Made by a program: the position numbers and the translations under genes
Notes under the pieces: model-generated
Told to the model about the DNA's origin: nothing
Seen by the model: only the letters and a program-made list of their open reading frames with translations
Databases searched by the model: none
NCBI GenBank assembly: GCA_019671135.1
Contig: JAHRHY010000015.1
Span: 1,612,001 to 1,676,000 of the forward strand
DNA: 64,000 nt
Reading direction: 5' to 3'
From: Linnemannia hyalina
Taxonomy: Eukaryota > Mortierellomycota > Mortierellomycetes > Mortierellales > Mortierellaceae
Shown: piece by piece, positions 33,609 to 44,312 of the stretch
Numbering within the stretch: position 1 is the first letter of the stretch
Layout of the letters: every line of letters starts with the position of its first letter

Positions 33609-35130
33609 TGCTGTGAAGTGGTGGCAAATGTATATGTATAAGGGAGGTGTGAATGAAGGGGAGAGAGGGATGAGTTTTGAGAGGAGTGAAGGAGATGCTC
33701 AACCACAAAGAAGAGAGAGAGAGAGAGAGAAAGAAGGAAGGGGGATATATAAAAGAAGGGAGTTGTGGATGAGGTTGGACAGAAGAGAGGAGGGGGAGAG
33801 AGAGAGAGAGGAGGATGGCGAAGGAAGAGATGATGGAGAGAGAAGAGAAGAGAAAAGATAAAGAATAGAGAAAGAGAGAGAGAGCAAAAAAATAAAATAA
33901 ACGAAATCCAAGTGGCGAAGAATATTAAATATGAATGTCCGATACACACACAACAATAACAACAGAAAAGGGCCATTCGCCATATACCCGGACACACACA
34001 CACATCGCCACACGATATATATGTACTGGCGTATGGATGGATGGATGGCGCACCATTCTATTATTATTACTACTATTCCTGTGCCAGTCGATCATCATCC
34101 GTTGTCGTTCCTTTTTCATTGCCACAGGAGTCAGCCAGGCCTATGAACAGTGGAACATGCGGAGCAAGACAAGCAACGGACAACGAACTGCCAAAGGCGG
34201 TTGTTGCAATGAACGAAGCAGTGAATAGCCAAGTCGTCCTATCATCATCCAGCTACTAATTGCTACTACCTGGACAGTACTTTCTTTGCTTCCGATGACG
34301 ACAAACACAGACAGACAGAAAAACGGCCCTTCTGTAATACCGATGGATGGAACTATCTGTACCCGACTCTGGTACCCTCAGCCCGACACACGATCACAAT
34401 TGGATGGATTACAATTATTCTTTTTTTTCACTTGTCTTGTGGAGGAAGATGGAAGGACAAGCCAAGTTGCAAGACAAAGCAGCTACAATCTTAACAGAAG
34501 ACTTCCAGATGGGTAGTGATATGGGCAACCCATCTTGTTTATCCATAGCCCTCCATGGATCGCATCCAGTTGAGACGAAGAACAAGATTGAAAGGGAAAA
34601 AAGGGCTCTCTTGTCCTTTTTTTTTTTTCTTTCTTTCTTTTTGGTAGCTGGTTTACAGCTCTCTCTCTTATTCCCTTCCAGGATGTTTCATCCATATCCA
34701 TGTTGGTCATCCATGTCCATGACAAACTGGCGTGCTCTCTTTTCGTTGATGATGAATATATATATCGCATTCACTCTCAGTTGAGCCACAACTCCATTCC
34801 CCGCCCCGCGGGTCCTGCAGGATTCATACAAGGGCAATAAGAGATACTCTCCTGTATCCGTCATCATCGACATCCAACATCACCATCATCTGTATCTACG
34901 TCCATCAATCAATCAGTGTGTTCGATCGAAAAAACAGGACCCGGTACCTGAATTTTTGCCACCGAATCCATCTCTATCTCTCTCTCACTCTCTCTCTCAC
35001 TCTCTCTCTCTCTGTTCTACTCCCCTTCCTTTGTCAGCAAAATACGCCTCGCCTCAACACATACATACACATTCATGCTCCACATCGATACCATCAAGAA
35101 GAGACAGTTTGCTCACTCTGCATTCTTTGA
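33609..35130. other. Promoter and leader region upstream of the 5-kinase
   Basis: The part next to the 5-kinase ATG (33609-33900) is purine-rich on the plus strand, with GA and GGAGAG repeats, i.e. a CT-rich leader on the coding strand. Further right are ATATATAT at 34014-34021 and 34747-34755 and TC dinucleotide runs at 34975-35013. No convincing coding sequence. Confidence 0.4.
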
Positions 35131-35611
35131 ATGCAATTATGTCCGTTTCCAAGCCTACCCCAAAATGGCGATCCCCAATTAGCCATTCATCCCATTGATT
35201 CGCACGGTAGGCTGTTGTTGTTGCTGTTTGTTGTTTGTTCTGCTTTGTGCCCTTCTTTCAACAGTCATATTTCGTTATTGTTTTGCTCTTCTCTTTATTT
35301 CCTATGGTGTTTCGTGTTTCGTTTCTTTTTCTTCTCTTTTACTACTACTTACTTATCCGGTCATTTCTTTTCTCGTCTCTTCCCTTCTCTTCTCTTCTAA
35401 TCTTCTCTTCTCTTCTACTCTTCTCTTCTACTCTTCTCTTCTCCTCTTCTCATCCCTTTTTCAGCCTCTATTGACTAGCACAGAAAGTTACCCTCGCCCA
35501 AAGATCGCCAAGAAGTTCTCATGGACCCGAAAGATCAAAGGGTCCTACTACCATCTGCACCTGCCCTATCTAGCACACGACTACTCTGCCCAACACCTCC
35601 TTTCAAGCTAA
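35131..35611 (+). CDS. Possible small two-exon gene, unknown function
   Basis: Exons 35131-35206 and 35484-35611 would join in phase 1 to give 67 residues. The intron starts GTAGGC, carries an extreme TCTTCTCTTCTAC pyrimidine tract and ends CACAG. The second exon, KIAKKFSWTRKIKGSYYHL then HLPYLAHDY, looks like a real basic/aromatic protein rather than random translation. I do not recognise it. A stop codon directly precedes the ATG. It might instead be the last exon of a gene whose other exons I missed, or a chance ORF, since the first 25 residues are unremarkable. Confidence 0.3.
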
Positions 35612-36084
35612 GCCCGATTCATTCATTCCATTTCCTTACTTTGCCCTTCCGCCCATCATTTTTCCATTCTTCCCTTTTTCTTTCTTTCTTTGTTCTTTTA
35701 CATGACCTACCCTTGGCATCCGCCCTTAGATGCACATGGTCACCCTTCTTGTTATATATTACGCCCACTGACCAGGACCCTAACTGACCATCACACCCAC
35801 AGCTTGTCATTAACCTTGAATAAATGACTTCCCCGGCTGTGCAAAAGCTGCGTCTTCTTCAAAAAAAAAGACCTTGAAGGGCGTAGGTCTGATGATAGGA
35901 TCAATCAATCCATCAAATCAATACAATAACCTACTTTGTCTCAATTTCAACCACTTTTTTGCTCAACACAGTGTCCCCACAAATAAAAGTTCATCGTTCG
36001 ATACTAAACCACTACTCGTCTTAAGTCCTATACTGGTTGTGAGTTGCCTGCCGCCTGCCAAGACTTCAGCCGGTCATTGCAAGC

Positions 36085-36143
<59 letters not shown>

Positions 36144-36913
36144 CTAGAGCGGAGTGTCTTCGTGGCACGGCCCAACATACTTGTTCTGGCCTTGTCCTTT
36201 CATGTCGTGATGCCCGCCTGCCTCGTGGAGGGTCTCTTTTCTGCAACTACCCACACATATGTCATGGCGGTCAGAAGCGAATACGCTAGGGACACACACC
36301 CAGGTAGACCATATCGCGAATGCCGAAGTGGATGGCCCCATGTGCACCTGACGATTGTGATGCCGCGTGTCGTCCGCGTCTGAGCAAGGCACCCTTTCTA
36401 CGCGAAAATACAACCGCCGAATAAATGTCATTGCTATCTCTGCTATCTCCTCCATTGTGTGATCGCCATGGTGGCGGATGTTTGTTGACAGGGAACAGCA
36501 ACATTGGGTTTTATTGGGGGGGGGGGGTTAAGGAGGTCATGACAAACTGATAAACGGAGGCGGGAGGAGCAAAAAGAATGCAAATCCAGTTCTCTCGCAA
36601 AAAAGAAAGAGTTCCTCGTGCATGTTTGGTCAGCTTGGTTGGTGGGGGTAGATCGACATCTTGGTTCTTTTGTCTTTGTTTGTCGTCGTTAAGATATCAT
36701 TCCTGGAAAAAAGTACGGTATCGTCACCACAAAAAAAAGTTGAGAGAAAAAGAAAACTATCGATCCTGATAGATGTTGATTTTTTTGGTGCTTTTGTTGG
36801 TTTTTTTGTTGGTAGTTGTTGCTTCAGTAAAAGTCGCCTGCCATTTGGAGGCGCTTGAAAGAGATGTATAGCAGGGTGCCACAGTCCAGATCTCTGTCCT
36901 TGTCGTCAGAGAC
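35612..36913. other. Intergenic region downstream of Argonaute
   Basis: Contains a 54-base AG dinucleotide repeat and a run of about 11 G at 36517. No coding sequence was recognised; frames crossing the repeat are artefacts. Confidence 0.5.
36087..36140. repeat. (AG)27 microsatellite
   Basis: Perfect AG dinucleotide repeat, 54 bases. Confidence 0.97.
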
Positions 36914-39900
36914 TTAGACAAAGTACATCAAGTTCTTGAGCGCATTCTACATCGTGGTATCAAACATCAAGAAGATAACATCAGTCAACGATGCAGATCA
37001 TAGCCCCCGAAAAAAACCACCACGAAAAAAATACACAAAACAAGGTCTTACCGAGGTGGTGAAGGTAGGGGCGTTGCCGGCGTCACTTCCGCTGATGGAG
37101 CTGGCAGTGTCAGAAAAGTCGCCGCCCTGGTAGTGACGAGCACGGTAGGCGAGTAAGTGAGCATAGTAGACCGAGGGAACGATGCTGACAGACTTAGGGC
37201 AGCGGGCATAGACGTGGCATAGGCGGTAGGTCAACGATTGAAGAGAATCCGAGGTAAACTTGTTTTCGTCCATCAAAACGTGGTACAACGTCGGGCGCGA
37301 CGTTCCCTGCAATCCACCGTGGCTTTGCAAGTCTGTGATTATTAACAATAAAGTAGGGTCGTCGCGTTAGTGCGAATGCAAGAAAAATAATTGCGATAGC
37401 ATGTATGAACCAAAGTATGTAACGCATGGAGGATAGATACTCACAAAAGTCAAACTCCGTAGGGTGGGTGATAACAGAATCGACGACTGTACCGGCGACA
37501 CAGTTACCAGATCGGTCCGCTTCATTGGGGCTCATGGGGAACAGGCGGGCATGGTGACGTTTCTTGACAACACAGAAGGTCAGTGTTGGCCTGTAGGGCT
37601 GGTTGAACTTCACAGAGCCTGCATAAACACATAAAAGAGCAAATGTTTAGCATCATGAATAAAAGGTAATGAACTCTGGATAAAGAACCACAAAATAATA
37701 TTTGCGAATGAGCTTACTGTTGACGTGTTCGACGGCCTCCTTAACAGCTGTCACCTCGGTTTCCATAACTTGGGCATACTGGCCTTCGGAAACTCCGTCG
37801 CGGTAGAACAAGATTCTCTTGGGGAACGTCTTGTTCTTCTCCGAGAACGCGACAAGTAACTGGTAGACTAAAAATTTGAGGCCATCAATGACCTCAACGC
37901 CACTAGCCTGGACTTTGATTCGTCCAGAGTACTTGAAGGCAAATTGATCCATGGAGGCAACCACAGCGACGACTGAAGGCCGGTTCTCACCCGGACCAGG
38001 ATGGGTCACGTCAGCTCCGATGATCATGGTGGGTGCTTGGTTGAGGAAAGGAATCGACGCCTTGGACAGCGTACTGTTGATGCCTCCGAGCTTGGAGTTG
38101 ATCTTCAATCCAAGCATGCCACAGTATTGCTTGCTGGGGCGAGATACCTTCTTGGAGAGAACACATTGGGTCATGACACCAGTTTTATGTGTGGTCTCGC
38201 AGTAGGTCTTGATGACCGAGTACGTTTGGCACACCGAAGGCAAAACGACCAAAATCATCTGGGGAGGAGCATTGCAAGCTTGGCCAATGGTGGTCCACAT
38301 AGACTCCACATTGCGCTCGACGTTTCCTGGCTGCGCGTACATGACTGGAGGCGTTCTCATGGGTACTATCATACCGTTCTCAGACAGAGTCCCGGTCAGC
38401 TCGCGGATGAAATTGTCGACCTCAGGCCTGCGAAGGCGGTGCTCGTTCTCAAAGATGAGAACTCCCCAAGACGAGAGAGTAGCACCTTGAACCATCTTGC
38501 GGGAAGGGTTCAGCTGCCATCCTCCAAACTGCGGGGTCAAAGTGACATTGTTCCTGTACTCGACCTGAGGAGGAGGCAGGACACGTGCGGGGACGACCTG
38601 CATCTCCTTGGAGATTTCCATCTGGAAGCCCTTGAGGTACTCGTTGTGCTCGAAATCGAGGACGGGGAAGCTGGCCTGGATCTTGGCGGCACGCTGGTCA
38701 GGGGCGATGCAAGTTCCCTTGATCATCTCTGCAGTTTGGAGTTCGTTTAGCTGTCGGTAGGAATAGAATGATGTTATCAAGGCAGTTAGCATTAGTGTGC
38801 TATGGGCCACCAGCAGATCATAAGCAAGTAGAAGGAACCCATTCATCGCAAACACGTACACGTCTGGTGTAGCGTCTTCCAGAAACAATGTTGCAGACTT
38901 CAAGAGGAAAGTACATGGTCTGCTTGTCGCGACCCTTGACTCCAAAGCAGGGTAAGAACGGGAAACGAAGTTTAAGGTTGTAGGCGGCGGCATAGTACTG
39001 GGGGATGGTGACCTTCTTGGTTGTGCCGTTGTTCAGCTCCTGGGTGAAGGTGATGCCCTCAGCACCCTGCAGGCTGATCTCCGAGACCTTGAACCTAAAA
39101 ACAATTAATTTGGCGCCAAATAACAAAAACCGGAGTCAGCACTTGAACATCGAAAAAAAAGCATTTGAATCATAGAGAACAGGCTGTTAATAGGTCTTAC
39201 TTCTTCTTGAAGTCTCCGCCACGGTGGTTGACGGTGAAGGAGCAACCCTTGAAGTGCTTGGTCAGTTCCTGGATGTCGCGCTTCTGGAGCTTGCGGGCAC
39301 CACGGAAATCGTCAATGCTACGAACATTCTTGATCTCGGCGACCAACTCGGCAGCGTTTCCTCCCTTGATGAACGCGGTGTTGGCCACGTCGATGTTGGC
39401 ATAGAGCTTTCCTTGACCGGGACGGACAGACTGAAAGATTCCGTCCCACTTTTCAATACCGCCGCCAAGATTCTGGGCGTTGTTAGGGGTAAAGGCTGAT
39501 CGACCGACGCTGACCATCTCGGAGAACAGTTTGTGCGACATGACAATGTTCAAGGCTTGGATGGCTGTGAGACAGCCTGGGGTTATGGGACCCTCGCGGC
39601 GAAGGAAACGGTGGAGCTCTTCGAGGTCGATGACGGCGGCCTTGGTGATCTTGACCGTGAACTCGTTCCTGTTCTTGGCTGGGGGACCGCCAGGCTGGGG
39701 AGCAGGGGCAGGGGCAGGGGCAGGGGCAGAAGCTGGGGCAGCACCGCCCTTGGCGCCACCCTTTCCGCCTTTTCCGCCCTTTCCACCCTTGGCACCACCT
39801 TGTCCGCCTTGCTTGGCAGGGGCAGCAGCAGGAGCAGCAGCAGGGGCGGGAGGACGGCCACCATCGGGCAGCTCAACCTTGCGGGTGAGCTTATCGACGG

Positions 39901-40741
39901 TCATTTCCTGAGCGGCGTACGCGTTGCATCTGCCATCGAACACGGTCTTGTTCTTTGCCAACTCGGGGAAGGTTGACTCGATCACCTTCCACAGCTACAG
40001 TTATAGTAGTGTTGCAATGTGTGGTATTGTTAGTGTATTGATCATGTGTCTTTTTCTTTCTATTCTCTTGTTATTCGTGTAAGAATGGTGTGTCTATTTT
40101 TTTTGGGTCCTGGTCCTTGTATGGGGTGTACATGGTGCGTATGTCTTTTTTGTCTTGTCGTCTTCCTTGTATGGGCGAACATGATTCCAATATTCTTCTT
40201 GTTTTCTCTTGGCTTCCTTGTATGGATGCACATGGCTCGTATGGCTTCTTTGCTCCCTTTGCTTCTTCGTATGGATAACCATGGTTCTTGTGTCCTCTTG
40301 GCGTTCTTATATGTGTATGGGAAGTACATGGTGCACATTATTTTGACTGCGTCACATCCTCTTATCGAACAGGCTGTCTTTCGTTCCATGTGTCTGTAGC
40401 TCGCCTTTTCTCCCGTTGTAAAATAAAAAGAATTACCTGACGGGCTTTGTCCGCAGGGATCTCGGGAGAGATGGTCACATCGTAGTGGTAAATGGTGTCG
40501 ACCTGGAGCTATAATGGTCGCGTAAGGAAGGGAATAATAAAGTTGTGTTATTCGTTGTTGGAAAAGTAGCCAAAAAGAAAAGCGGTTTACTAATTAGGAG
40601 AAGTGAAAGGGGGGAAGAAGCTACCTTCTTGATGGCAAAGAAGTTTGTGCGGACTTTGATGGCCTTTCCAGCGGAACCGCCCTTGTCGGGTCTGAGGACG
40701 TTGTCGGTGAGCGCGATGGGCGCTGGTCTTGTGGCAGCCAT
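36914..40741 (-). CDS. Argonaute
   Basis: Small-RNA-guided effector of RNA interference. Eight exons: 40741-40625, 40508-40437, 39994-39201, 39094-38860, 38750-37718, 37618-37445, 37332-37052 and 36946-36914, all phases matching, 912 residues. N domain ([23 protein letters not shown]) is interrupted by a Gly/Lys then Ala/Pro low-complexity insert (about 106-150). PAZ C-terminal part: [46 protein letters not shown] carries the complete tetrad: D653 in GADVTHP, E692 (glutamate finger, VEVIDGL aligned with QEIIQDL of human AGO2), D724 in YRDGVSEGQ and H867 in [11 protein letters not shown]. It is therefore predicted to be a slicer. The C-terminus MYFV matches the usual MYFA. The last exon codes only ten residues. 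Confidence 0.97.
39699..39727 (-). repeat. GGGGCA hexamer repeat inside Argonaute coding sequence
   Basis: About five copies of GGGGCA on the plus strand, coding alternating Ala-Pro on the minus strand within the N-domain insert. Next to it (39750-39810) are imperfect repeats coding Gly-Gly-Lys. Confidence 0.85.
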
Positions 40742-40986
40742 GGGGTGGGTTGGGTTGGTTGTTTTGGTAGTTGGTTTTTGGGTTGCAATTGAGCTTGTTG
40801 GTGTGTGCGGTGGGGAAGGAGAGAGGGAGAGCGAACAAAGAAAAAAAGGAAAGGGAGAGGGGGGTCGCGATATCGATTTTGGAAAATTTATTTCCTGGCA
40901 AACCTGGCATGGCATGGCATCGCATCGCATGGGTCACGCACAACATTCACGGCTTTGATCATCATAACGAAAAGGCGAATACTATC

Positions 40987-41818
40987 CTAAAAACCAACTT
41001 TCTTCATAATCCGTGAGAACTCTTGCTCAGTCACCCCTCCATCGCCATCCCGGTCGCCTTCCTCAATCATCTCCTGCAACTCCTGCTCCTTCATCAGTAT
41101 CCCCAGCTCTGATGCAATCCGCCGTAAATCCTCCACTCGGATACTTCCCTTGCCCTGTGTATCGAACAGCTGGAACACTCGCGATATCTCATCCTGCGCA
41201 TGTTCCTCCTATTATGTTTGTCATTGTTATGGCAAAGGCAAACGAGACGTAAGTGTCGTGCTTTTTTTCTTTCTTTCTTTCTTTCTGACAAAAAGAACAA
41301 ATCCACATTCGACTCAAGGAAAAGGCTGAGAAATAGATACCCACCTCGCTGGGTCCCATAAGAGAGATAAAGTCCTGCAGAGTAAAGTAGTACTCTTCCC
41401 CATCAACGCCATATTCATCTTCATCATCTTCTTCCTCCTCATCATCATCGCCACCCGACTCGCCGTCATCGGAATCGACATATTTGGACTTCTGTCCCGT
41501 CCGTCCTGACGAACTCTTTCTTGCCCGACTCGATGTTCCTGTTGATGTCCCTTTGCCCTTGGATCTCCTCGCCTTTTCCCTGTTTTTCTTCCCCTTGTGC
41601 ATGCTGAGAGTAGGGGTATTAGCGACAATCTCGAGAAGGTCGTCGATGGAGGCGTCGAATCCGAGGGTGCGCATGGCTCGCTGCAGGCTGTGGAGCGAAA
41701 GTGTGTCTGTTTCCTTGGCGCTATGGAGTTGGAAGGTTGCGACGAGGTCGTTGTAGTATGCATCAGGGACTCCCTCTGTTGTCTTTTTGGTTGTTGTTCC
41801 TGTTCTTGATTTGCTCAT
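40987..41818 (-). CDS. Centrin/Cdc31-like EF-hand protein with large insertion
   Basis: Two exons: 41818-41345 and 41208-40987, phase 0, 231 residues; ordinary centrins have about 170. I chose the ATG at 41818; an upstream in-frame ATG would translate a GA repeat. EF-hand 1 is degenerate ([20 protein letters not shown]). Before the end of EF-hand 2 ([12 protein letters not shown]) an insert of about 60 residues has a basic half ([16 protein letters not shown]) and an acidic half ([14 protein letters not shown]). EF-hand 3 is weak ([17 protein letters not shown]), EF-hand 4 is canonical ([13 protein letters not shown]), and the end RIMKK is centrin-like. The likely role is at the spindle pole body or in TREX-2/NER complexes. 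It ends 245 bases before the Argonaute start on the same strand. Confidence 0.85.
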
Positions 41819-41887
41819 CCTTGGTGTTTGTGCTTGTTGCTCTTGTCCTTGTTCTTGTTGAGTGTCGTTGAGTATGCGTATTTGTAC

Positions 41888-41925
<38 letters not shown>

Positions 41926-42452
41926 AAGAGAAAAATGAAATCGACATTTGACCCTTGTTGGACTAATTCGTTTGACCCTTTATTCAGGTGGCTTATCTTC
42001 CTCAGTCAATGAAATAGACGCGAACCTTGCACACATGCTACACTCACACACATGTTCGCACTCACTAACACACTGCAGAAATCAAGAAATGGAAAAGAAC
42101 AGCCGCGCTCTCTTATCGCCGCCGCCGCATTATTTATTTTTACGCACTTTTTCTTTCCTCCGCCCCACCTCCACCTTGGAGACAAAGAGGCACGCGCATG
42201 TGGAGAAGGAAAATAATAATCTACCATCAATAATACTATGAGAGAACACGCCCGCCTAAAGCGTTACGGAAAATACGTTCGTATCCCCTCATCCCACCCC
42301 ACGAGTATGTCCACTCCTTGTCTGGGAGTTGCGGTCTGGCTGTCGATTGGAGCAAGAGTAAGCCCTCTGTGCACATGTACACACCAAATTAATGAGGTTG
42401 CAGATAGCCATTGCCTAACTATTGACGTCTTCGATTTGCTATTTACATCGGC
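41819..42452. other. Upstream region of the centrin-like gene
   Basis: Holds a GA dinucleotide repeat in the leader and otherwise AT-rich sequence. No gene was recognised. Confidence 0.4.
41890..41920. repeat. (GA)n microsatellite in the centrin-like gene's leader
   Basis: About 15 perfect GA units, 70 bases upstream of the centrin ATG. Read on the coding strand it is a TC tract. Confidence 0.95.
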
Positions 42453-42811
42453 TCATGGCCTGCTTCCATGACATCGTTTCTTAACAACTTGCAACCCCAA
42501 CACAACAGCAAACGTCAAGAGGACCGTAGCTACCAAAGGAAAAATAGCCAGCATTACAAACGCAATCTCACCAGCGCCAAGGATCATCCCCAATGTCTTC
42601 TTCCTCTCACCTTTTCCCTCGACTATGCAAATAACGCCTAAAGATAACGAGCTCTGCTTTTATTTGCACATGGGTGCCGCCCGCCATTTTCATTCTCTGT
42701 GCACTCAAACATGTACTCGACTCGACATACATGATTTGAACATCCATCTGCGATAGTAAAAAGAAGGTTCATTGCCCAATGTGCCAACAAGCCTAGGTCG
42801 CACAAAGCCAT
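42453..42811 (-). CDS. Possible small membrane protein, unknown family
   Basis: Exons 42811-42731 and 42653-42453 join in phase 0 across a 77-nt intron (GTATGT...AAAGCAG) to give 93 residues. The N-terminal part (MALCDLGLLAHWAMNLLFTI) is hydrophobic. The second exon carries a basic loop (KGERKK) and a clear membrane helix (IAFVMLAIFPLVATVLLTF) followed by the basic, cytosolic-looking tail QVVKKRCHG. The positive-inside pattern suggests two membrane segments. I do not recognise a family. Support is the consensus donor, phase match and sensible topology; against it are small size and a weak pyrimidine tract. More upstream exons are possible. Confidence 0.35.
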
Positions 42812-43771
42812 TGCTTCTCCTCCTTCTAAACTCGAGAGGAGAAGCACACCTCTTTGCCAACTTTCTTGTTTCTTACTTGCTTTTCAACCGCGAAATCATG
42901 TATGAACCGAGCGAATAGCACTGTCGGACCGATAGATACGCTTACTCAGGATGTCGTTCTTCTTCTCTAATGGGGGTTTGTCATTCAATTACCCCCGAGG
43001 ACCAAAGTGGGCACCCTTTCTTTATTCAACGTGTATACAGCGATCGACTGCAGTGCAATTTATCGACAGTGAATGGTGATGACCCTATGCAATGGTAGAG
43101 GGATGAAGAGAGGGAAAAAATGCTGAGCATTAAAGAAGTAAGCGCGAGGGAGAATGTGCTCATGCCACAGTGTCTCTCGTTCACCATCGTCCCCCACTCA
43201 CCGGACATGCAAATAGAGTTGATTGGAGCGAGGGCCATTTGCATATTTGCACTTGCTTCTTTGCTTGGTTTGTGGGTGGATGTGTGGGTTGGGTTGGGTT
43301 GGGAAGAAGTTGACACAAGAAAAGAAGAAGAGGAAGAGAGACAGGGGTGTGCTTGCAAGAACGAAAAAGACAAGAAAAAAGGTTGAGAGCAGTGAGCGGG
43401 GGACTGGTTGGAGTAGAGCGAGTGTTTGTGCATGTGTGGAGGAGAAAGTAGAAAGAGAGAGGGAGAGGAGAGAGAGCACGAACAGACGACAGATGCACGC
43501 AACGGTTGTGTTCTTTCCTTTTTGTTTTGGTCTGTTTTTGTTTCTTCATGTGCCAGGCTAAGAAATTAGCCTGGTTGGTTGCTTGGTTGGTTGCTGTTGT
43601 TTTGTTTATGTGTTCTTGACCTGTGTTGTTGTTGTTGTATGTCGATGGATGTACTGTATCGAATTAGTTTGAGTTGTTGAATGAATGGAATGAATGAATG
43701 CCCTTGTGAGCAACCATTCTTCTATTCTTCTTTAGCCCCCACTTTCATTGGCATGGCCACCTGCTTGGACA

Positions 43772-43779
43772 TATATAAA
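43772..43779 (+). promoter_or_regulatory. TATA box candidate TATATAAA
   Basis: TATATAAA 541 bases before the lipase ATG. The CT-rich sequence after it is consistent with a long leader. Confidence 0.45.
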
Positions 43780-44103
43780 GACACCCACACCCCCCTTCCT
43801 TTTTTTTTCATCCTCGCCACCCCTTCTCTTCCTACATTTGCTGAATAGCAAGCACACACAGATACCCATTGGCCATATTATATATCTTTGTGAGTGAATA
43901 ATGCCTAGTGTCTCGAATCTCAGTCACTTCTCCTATCTCCTACCCGGCTCTTTCTAGTCCCCATTGTCCCGCTGCCCTCGGTGGTTTCCACTGGCTAAAT
44001 CATCTCCCCGATCGATGCGCTTTTTGTCGTCTCAAAACTAACGCAAAAACTTGATTCTTCTCTTCTTCTTCGCTCACTCGCCCCCGCCGACACTCTCTCC
44101 TCC

Positions 44104-44129
44104 ATTCATTCATTCATTCATTCATTCAT
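44104..44129. repeat. (ATTC)n tetranucleotide repeat
   Basis: Six near-perfect ATTC units in the leader of the lipase gene. Confidence 0.9.
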
Positions 44130-44312
44130 ACTTACATTCATAGCCTCTCCATTCATTCCACATTCACTCCCTCATTCCCTTACTCGCTCTCCTCCACTTC
44201 TACCCTTCTCTCACTCCCCCCGATACCCAATCGCGCCTCTCCCTTTCCATCCTTCGCCCTTTCACCACCAGCACCTTTCCTCCACCTCCAACTATCCTAC
44301 CACCCCTATACG

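Larger units (their letters stand above)
42812..44312. other. Promoter and long leader region of the lipase gene
   Basis: No coding sequence recognised; frames near 43026-43561 are low-complexity. The part nearest the lipase ATG (44060-44312) is a CT-rich leader with an ATTC tetranucleotide repeat. Confidence 0.45.

Noticed and set aside
36087..36383. ORF crossing the (AG)27 repeat
   Set aside because: Mostly an Arg-Glu translation of the microsatellite.
37718..38012. Apparent loss of the glutamate finger in Argonaute (a Gln in VYQLLVAF where AGO2 has VRELLIQF)
   Set aside because: Counting from the first catalytic Asp shows that the AGO2 finger (E637) is the Glu in QEIIQDL, not the one in VREL. 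It aligns with VEVIDGL here, so E692 is present and the tetrad is complete.
38001..38750. A 249-codon open frame antisense to Argonaute
   Set aside because: Lies wholly within Argonaute exon 5, whose reading is confirmed by MID and PIWI motifs.
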